A DNA stretch of 64,000 nt from Diphasiastrum complanatum (lineage: Eukaryota; Streptophyta; Lycopodiopsida; Lycopodiales; Lycopodiaceae). The notes under the pieces are model-generated. The model worked only from the letters and a program-made list of their open reading frames with translations, ran no database searches and was not told where the DNA came from. This document shows positions 57,539-64,000 of the stretch, in pieces (the first letter of the stretch is position 1; every line of letters starts with the position of its first letter). The position numbers were made by a program, and so were the translations under genes. The DNA is taken from NCBI GenBank assembly GCA_029204225.1, contig CM055097.1, forward strand, positions 10,546,230 through 10,610,229, in the 5' to 3' direction.

Positions 57539-57996
57539 TGTTGGAGTTTAATCTTCTCCTAATCATCCCTTCGCCCTCCTTCATCTCTCAAGAATTCTCT
57601 CTCTGTGAATCAGTCTGCAAAAATACACACAAAGTCAGAAACAGACAGAACCGCAAAGCTATCGCCTGCCTACGGTCTGACCAAAGAGCACCGTTAAATC
57701 GACGCTTACGGAGAAACTCGACTTCAACTTGTGAAGGCAATGAACCGCAAACCGTAGGGAGTCGTTAAAACACGTAGGTTACTATCTACGAGCACTTGCG
57801 AAATCTTCAATGGCAACGGAAGTTAAAATCTCGTCGACCACCGTAAGTGACCTTCTTACGATCTCCTATGACGGAAAGAGCCGTGATCAAAGTCACCGGA
57901 AAATATCTCCGATGAAGTCTATGTACTCACATCAAACACCGTAAGTAACTTACTTACGGCTATCAACGAAGTCTGTGAACAAACTCAACTCTTTTC
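57539..57996 (+). repeat. 3' LTR of Copia-4, cut by insertion of Copia-5
   Basis: AACGGGGAG (57530-57538) precedes TGTTGGAGTTTAATC. The LTR carries hairpin motifs CCGTAAGT...ACTTACGG (about 57939-57959) and a similar one near 57842. It is interrupted at 57997 by the TG end of Copia-5, and the remainder would lie beyond the window. Confidence 0.75.
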
Positions 57997-58733
57997 TGTT
58001 GATTTTCACACGTGTGGACTGTCCACTACATGTACTTGTGATCTCCTAAGGTGTGTAGATGCACCAAGATCAAGACTAGATTGAGATTCAAGATCAATCT
58101 TGAATCCTATGGCAAAAACACACTACTACATGCATTCAATCACTTCCAACTCTCACTCACACGTGTGGGAAGTATTCAAAAAATAATCTAAGAAAAAACA
58201 AGTTGCTCTCCTCGGGTAGAGAGAGAAAATGCATCAAGAGCTCTCGGGTAGAGAGAGAAAGCTAGAAATCCAAAAACTCACAAAATCCATGAAATCACCA
58301 AATCAATTGATTTTAAAATGAGGAGTACAATGATACTAGTAGGTCCACGAGCTACCACTATGCTTAACTATGATTGGACCACATTTTGTCACCTCTTGAT
58401 CCTATTGGATCATTGATCTATGCACCTCTTAATTCTATTGGACTATATTCAAGCACACCTCAATTTCTTATTGGACCTCACAAGGTTCCACCTCTATATC
58501 CTATTGGACCTCTTGGAATTCATCAAACAAAAACTTTACACTTGTCTACACTCTAATTAGCAAGTGTTTGGCCTCTTACTCTATTTTGGCTCAATAGTGG
58601 CATTACAAGTGGAAATGCATAATTTGCCATCTATGCCAAATTTATTCCTATCAACATCCTACACCTAGATGCTTGATGTAAAAAACATAAGACCCCTATA
58701 TCTAACATAGATAATCTTTTTCAATTCTTCACA
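57997..58733 (-). repeat. 3' LTR of Copia-5, with polypurine tract 58734-58747
   Basis: 737 bp with TG...CA ends. It contains perfect CACACGTGTG palindromes at 58007-58016 and 58158-58167, and a direct repeat of CTCGGGTAGAGAGAGAAA about 37 bp apart. The minus-strand purine run TTTTTTAGGAGGAG precedes it. Confidence 0.95.
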
Positions 58734-58751
58734 CTCCTCCTAAAAAATTAT

Positions 58752-61700
58752 CTATGAAGATTTGAGCATTGATCTTGATATAACTCCAAGATTAGATCTA
58801 TGCTTGATGAAAGCACTTTTGCTCAAAGGCTTGGTGAGTAGATCGGCAATACAAGAGGACGAGTTGACATGCTCCAAATAGATTTCTCCTCCAATAAGCT
58901 TTTCTCTCACAAAATGGTGTGCCACTTCTATGTGCTTGCTTCTTGCATGAAATATGGAATTATTGGCAAGAGCTTGGGCCGAGATGTTATCACACTTGAT
59001 CATTGGTAGATCATCCTCCTTGATGCACTTTAGTTCCATTAATAACCTCTTGATCCAAAGCACTTCTTTGGTAGTTGTAGTGAGTGCTTTGTACTCGGCC
59101 TCACATGAAGAGAGAGATATAGTATCTTGCTTTTTGGAAAGCCAAGATATTAGATTGCCTCCAAGAAAGATAGTGTATGCACTAATAGACTTTCGATCCA
59201 TTTTGTCACTTGCAAAGTCCGAATCCGAGTAGCCAATAATGGATAGATCTTAACTTTTATAGAGTAGACCATAATCACAAGATGAAGATACATATCTTAA
59301 AATCCTCTTGGCCAACTTCCAATGATGGATCTTAGGTTCTTGCATAAATTGATTCAATTTGTGCACACAAAAACTAAGATCGGGCCTAGTAATGGTAAGC
59401 CAAATCAAGGAGCCTACAAGACTCCTAAAAAGTGTGATGTCCTCAAAGGATCTTTCATCACCTTTATTAGGATCTTTTACAATTTGCTCCATTGGAGTAT
59501 CTATGCTCTTAGAATTTTCCATATGGAATTTTTTCAACATAGAGTGAGCATATCTAGATTGGCATATAAAGACATGATTTTCATAAAAATCAATTTCTAG
59601 GCCTAGGATGTAATGTATCTCTCCTAGATCTTGCATTTTAAACTCACATCCAAGTGCTAGCTTGGTATCATCAACTAGCTTGATACAACTTCCACAAATA
59701 ATAATGTCATCAACATAAATTAGAAGAATGACAATATTGCTATCAACAAACTTTAGATACATGGAAGGATCATAGTCACTAAGAGTAAATCCTAGTGAGA
59801 TAAGGAAAGAGTTAAGTCTTGAATACCATGATCTTGGTGCTTGCTTGAGTCCATAATGACTTTTGAAGAGCAAGCACACTTTGGACTCATCCTTGATGAA
59901 TCCTTGAGGTTGTTCCATATAGATCTCCTCCTCAAGATAACCATTTAGAAAAGCATTGGATACATCTAATTGGAACACCTTCCACTTGAAAAAACAAGCA
60001 AGAGAAATAAGAATTCTTATTGTCACCATCTTTGCAACGGGTGCAAAGGTCTCTTCATAATCAAGACCATGGATTTGAGCAAATCCTTTGGCACATTATC
60101 TTGCTTTACGCTTGTTGATGGTGCCATCATGATTGAACTTGATCCGAAATACCCACTTGCAACCAATCACATGCTTGTTGGAAGGAGGATCCACAAGCTC
60201 CCAAGTATTGTTGGTGATCAATGCATCATACTCTTGCTTCATGGCTTCATACCACTCCTTGGTATTGAGTGCCTCTTGTACATTCTTTGGCTCTTCATGA
60301 GAGACATAAAAAACATAATTAGTGGAATTAAGATCCACTTGTTTGCCTTTGTCAACATATGAGAGCCTCTTAGGCTCGGATCTATCTCTCATGGATCTTC
60401 TCGGTGAAAAAATCCGAGGAGAGTCTTCTTCAAATCTCGACCCCATCACATCATGATTGTCTTCAAAATCAATAATTGATAATGCATCCATAGATTTCTT
60501 GATCTCGGCCTCTTCAAATGATGAGTGTTGATCTTCATGAAAGACAACATCTCTACTTTCAATAACTTGAGAAGTAGAGAGTATAAAGACTCTATAGGCC
60601 TTCTTGGTGGATGAGTATCCAACCATGATCCCTTTGCATGCACTAGGATCTTCCTTCTTCCTTGTTTCCAAGGGAATATGGACAAAGCATAAGCATCCAA
60701 AAACCCTAAGGTGATCAACCTTAGGCTTCTTCAAAAATAAGATTTCATATGGTGACTTTCCTCTAAGAGCTATATGTGGGAGCCTATTGCAAAGATAATT
60801 TGCACAATTAATGGCTTCTCCCCAGAAATCTTTGGGCAAAGATGCCTCATTTCTCATAGATTTTGCACATTCACATAGAGATCTATTCTTTCTTTCGGCC
60901 ACTCCATTTTGAGATGGAGAGTAGGCACAAGAAAACTCTCTTTTAATGCCTTCAAGCTCACAATAGTCTTGAAATTTATTGGAGATATATTCACCACCTC
61001 CATCACTTCTAAGAGCTTTAATATTGAATGAGAATTGCTTCTCTACATAAGCTTTGAAAATAAGGAAATGATCAAACACCATAGATTTTGAAGCAAGAAG
61101 ATATATCCAAGTGAATCTTGTGTAATCATCAATGAAAGTAACAAAACAAGTGGCTCCTCCCTTGCTTGTAGTTGATGAGAAATGCACATCCGAGTGGATT
61201 AACTCCAAAGGATGCTTGCTTTTGATAGAAGATCTTGTAAATGGCTTTTTGTGAGATTTAGCAATAGCACAAGCCTCACAAGGCTTGATCTTCTTGGAGA
61301 ATGACTTTGGCAAGCCAATAGCTTTGGATTCTTTGATCATAGAGAGCATGGATTTGTAGTTGGGATGTCCCAACCTCCTATGCCATAATTCCTCCATAGA
61401 GAGCTTGTTCACAAGAGCAACATTACAAGCATTCACATACTCATTTGGATCTAGTTTATAGATGCCACCAAATCTAGATCCTAATGCAAGTATCTCATCA
61501 TTCTTCTTGATAGTGCAAGTATCAACATTGAATTTTACATCAAGGCCATTATCAAGCAATTGGCCAACACTAATAAGATTCTTGGTAAGCTTAGGTACAT
61601 AAAGAACTCTAGAGAGAGAAAGAACTTTAGAGCATGGAAGCTTCAAGGGAATGTTCCCTATGCCTTCAATAGGACATTCAAAATCATTTGCAGTGTATAT

Positions 61701-61961
61701 TGATTTCTTCACTCCATCATAAGGTGCAATAGAAGAGAAAGAGTCCTTGGAGCTACACATATGTGAAGAGGCTCCACTATCAATATACCATAGGCCGTCC
61801 TTCTTGAAAGGAGTAGATGAGAAACTAGAGACCATAAGAGATCCCTCTCCATCACTTGCAATAGTGTCTTCCTTCTCATTGGTAATATTGGCTTGCTTGA
61901 GTTGATTCTTCTTTTTGAAGCAATTGGTGGCATAATGACCTTTCTTGCCACAGTAAAGCAC
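58752..61961 (-). pseudogene. Copia-5 pol polyprotein, one frame with two stops
   Basis: On minus from 61961: knuckle remainder YCGKKGHYATNC, then protease (WYIDSGASSHMCSSKDSF, catalytic D-S-G). Next is the integrase zinc domain (LWHRRLGHPNYKSM...CEACAIAK) and core (ELIHSDV, FIDDYTRFTWIYLL, ALRSDGGGEY, YSPSQNGVAERKNR), carrying the D,D,E residues. RT starts at EEPKNVQEALNTKEWYEAMK, meets a stop at 60096-60098, then runs AKGFAQIHGLDYEETFAPVA, the catalytic LIYVDDIIICG (about 59710) and ITRPDLSFCVHKLNQFMQ. A stop lies at about 59247. RNase H (YSDSDFASDKMDRKSISAY, SLSSCEAEYKAL, HARSKHIEVAHHFVREKL, ADLLTKPLS) ends at 58752. The frame is constant throughout. Confidence 0.96.
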
Positions 61962-62794
61962 TTGATCTTCTTCTTCTTCTTGAGCTTGGATGATGAAGCA
62001 TTAGAGGAATCATCTTCCTCCTCATCTTTGTCTTTGGATTTGACTTTGTCCTTGCTTGAGGATTGTTGATGTTGGTTCTTGCTCCTCTCTTTGTGCTTAT
62101 CCTTGGCAAAAAGAGCTTTGCCATCATTATGAGTGAGAGAAAGCTTGTCCATCCTCAAGAGCTTATACTCTTGTCTTGATTCTTCTGAAATTAGCACACT
62201 TTGGAGAGCCTCCAAACTTGGTAGCTCCTCCTTAATGGCATAGGATTGGACAAGATTATCAAATTCACTTCTCAAGCCATTGAGAATGACTTGAACTAGC
62301 TCATTTTGATTGATGGAATCACCAATACAAGCAAGCTCTCTATGAATATCTTTTACTCTCAAAACATAACTAGATGCACTCTCATCACTCTTTTGGCTAC
62401 TTTGAAAGATTTGATTCCTAAGAGTGAGAAGCCTAGAGGTATTCTTAGCCTCATAGATAGTCTTGAGACAATCCCAAGCTTCTTTGGCTATTGTACAAAT
62501 ACCTATCTCCCTCAATATCTCATTAGAGACATTCATCTTAATGTAGTGGAGAGCCATCCTAGCTCTCTTTTTGTATTTTTGAACCTCTTGAAGAACTTGT
62601 GGTTCTTCTTCAAGGCCAAGAACTATGTCCATCACGTCTTGAAGGATCAAGATGGACTCCATCCTCATTTTCCAAATTGAATAATTTGAAGTGGTCAATC
62701 TTTCACTTGGTTCCAACAAGGATGAACCCATCGAAGACATTTGAAGTGAAGAAAACTCAGATGATGAACAATAAATGTTGTTACACACTTTCAA
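61950..62794 (-). pseudogene. Copia-5 gag, frameshifted in its zinc knuckle
   Basis: On minus the reading opens at 62794. The likely start is one of the Met residues in MSSMGSSLLEPSERL. It then shows TSNYSIWKMRMESILILQDV, EEEPQVLQEVQKYKKRARMA, EAWDCLKTIYEAKNTSRLLT, NELVQVILNGLRSEFDNLVQ and a Lys/Ser/Glu-rich basic stretch. At the first Cys of the CCHC knuckle (KIKCF) the frame changes. The second Cys onward (YCGKKGHYATNC) lies in the pol frame. A single missing base near 61955 accounts for this. Restored spacing would be the canonical CX2CX4HX4C. Confidence 0.93.
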
Positions 62795-63459
62795 TAGGAT
62801 CCAATAATTGAGTACTATCTCCTCCTATGAAAGATCTTACAACAATTTGTGAATTGATTCTCACTAGCTACACAAATCTCTCTAAAACAAGATCTATTTC
62901 ACATCAAATGATGGAGTATAGGCAAAGTTAGGATCCAACACTCTTAGCACGTGTGAAATACACTAAGAAACCAAATTTGACTCAAATACAATGATATTGC
63001 ATGAAACAAAATGGCTAAGATCTCAAAACAGTGCCTAGATCACATATAGATGAGATTGGCAAGCATACAACTGTGATTTTGGATCAACCAAGCAATCTCT
63101 TGACCAAACCAAATGTGTCCACCCAGGTCTAGGTGCCCTACCTAACCCTCTTCAAAAGCTTATAACTTTTGATTGGCTCAACCAAATGGAATGAAACTGA
63201 TTGCAACAGAAACTAGACAAAAATAGCTTCAAAACAAGCTATCAATCAAGATAAATGGATCAAACATGAGAGAGAACTTCCAAATTGAAATTGGATGTTT
63301 CTCATACGTGTCTGAGCACCTGATTCCGTACACCTTTTGATCTCTTTTGATCCAAGATTGAACAAGATAGCTAGGAAAATGGACCTTGACAATTTCTAAC
63401 TCAAGATTGATGAAAAATTTTCACTTAGATGGATCAAAATGCATGGTAACCTTAGGTAG
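62795..63459 (-). other. Leader of Copia-5
   Basis: Non-coding stretch between the primer site and gag. It resembles the Copia-1 leader in composition. Confidence 0.6.
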
Positions 63460-63471
63460 GCTCTGATACCA
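63460..63471 (-). other. Primer-binding site of Copia-5
   Basis: Minus-strand TGGTATCAGAGC directly follows the LTR, complementary to initiator Met tRNA. Confidence 0.93.
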
Positions 63472-64000
63472 TGTTGATTTTCACACGTGTGGACTGTCCA
63501 CTACATGTACTTGTGATCTCCTAAGGTGTGTAGATGCACCAAGATCAAGACTAGATTGAGATTCAAGATCAATCTTGAATCCTATGGCAAAAACACACTA
63601 CTACATGCATTCAATCACTTCCAACTCTCACTCACACGTGTGGGAAGTATTCAAAAAATAATCTAAGTAAAAATAAGTTGCTCTCCTCGGGTAGAGAGAG
63701 AAAATGCATCAAGAGCTCTCGGGTAGAGAGAGAAAGCTAGAAATCCAAAAACTCACAAAATCCATGAAATCACCAAATCAATTGATTTCAAAATGAGGAG
63801 TACAATGATACTAGTAGGTCCACGAGCTACCACTATGCTTAACTATGATTGGACCACATTTTGTCACCTCTTGATCCTATTGGATCATTGATCTATGCAC
63901 CTCTTAATTCTATTGGACTATATTCAAGCACACCTCAATTTCCTATTGGACCTCACAAGGTTCCACCTCTATATCCTATTGGACCTCTTGGAATTCATCA
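63472..64000 (-). repeat. 5' LTR of Copia-5, cut by the window end
   Basis: Matches 57997-58525 at a constant offset of 5475 bp. It carries CACACGTGTG at 63482-63491 and 63633-63642. Confidence 0.95.

Larger units (their letters stand above)
57997..64000 (-). mobile_element. Young, nearly intact Ty1/copia element (Copia-5), runs off the window
   Basis: The 3' LTR 57997-58733 and the visible 529 bp of the 5' LTR (63472-64000) align without indels and differ at four positions by eye (about 99.2% identical), so insertion is recent. The whole internal region is present: primer site, leader, gag, pol in protease-integrase-RT-RNase H order, polypurine tract. Defects are one frameshift inside the zinc knuckle and two in-frame stops. 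It sits in the LTR of Copia-4. The expected full length is about 6.2 kb. Confidence 0.95.

Overview
This is plant nuclear DNA dominated by transposable elements. It holds one clearly functional-looking host gene, several generations of nested LTR retrotransposons, LINE fragments, a decayed hAT transposase, MITE-like elements and many (TC)n/(GA)n tracts. The host gene encodes a plant-type plasma-membrane syntaxin of the SYP13 class, so the organism is a land plant. Multi-kilobase introns full of retroelements and the mix of copia, chromovirus and Tat/Athila-like copies suggest a large, repeat-rich genome. A fern or other non-angiosperm is possible, but the sequence does not prove it. No bacterial, organellar, CRISPR or RNA genes were recognised.

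Layout. 1-3568: an internally deleted Ty1/copia element on + (Copia-1). 3569-12092: a minus-strand Ty3/gypsy element of Tat/Athila type with a tRNA-Asp-like primer site. It has lost its reverse transcriptase and carries a coiled-coil ORF beyond integrase. 12098-15245: two copia remnants on +, the second showing the order RNase H end - polypurine tract - LTR - primer site. 15246-22350: mostly featureless, with a widely spaced inverted repeat. 22360-25366: remnants of a LINE, a MITE-like element, a gypsy element and a hAT transposase. 26510-30160: a minus-strand chromovirus lacking RT and RNase H. 30169-31960: a minus-strand LINE (ORF1p plus part of the endonuclease) that begins at a GA tract. 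33410-40116: a complete chromovirus insertion on + with both LTRs and a 5-bp target duplication, but broken ORFs. 40150-40614: a ~69-bp minisatellite. 40819-43683: three truncated copies of one LINE family, separated or bounded by (TC)n tracts.

44181-53354 carries the last nine exons of the syntaxin gene on +. The third intron (about 6.1 kb) holds a MITE-like element, an integrase scrap and a 3'-truncated chromovirus. 53484-55515 is featureless and 55516-55737 is a 222-bp pure (TC)n tract. 55943-57996 is a decayed copia on +, whose LTR is interrupted by a young, nearly intact copia on - (57997 to beyond the window end). The two LTR copies of that element differ at only four positions over the 529 bp that can be compared.

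How the parts relate. The syntaxin would act in secretory vesicle fusion at the plasma membrane and cell plate. Everything else is selfish DNA, and no copy is fully intact by eye. The most interesting signal is the repeated placement of LINE copies directly against (TC)n tracts, which suggests a microsatellite-targeted non-LTR retrotransposon. Also notable are gag zinc knuckles with CX2CX3HX4C spacing in several gypsy copies, and two MITE-like elements built from short palindromes.
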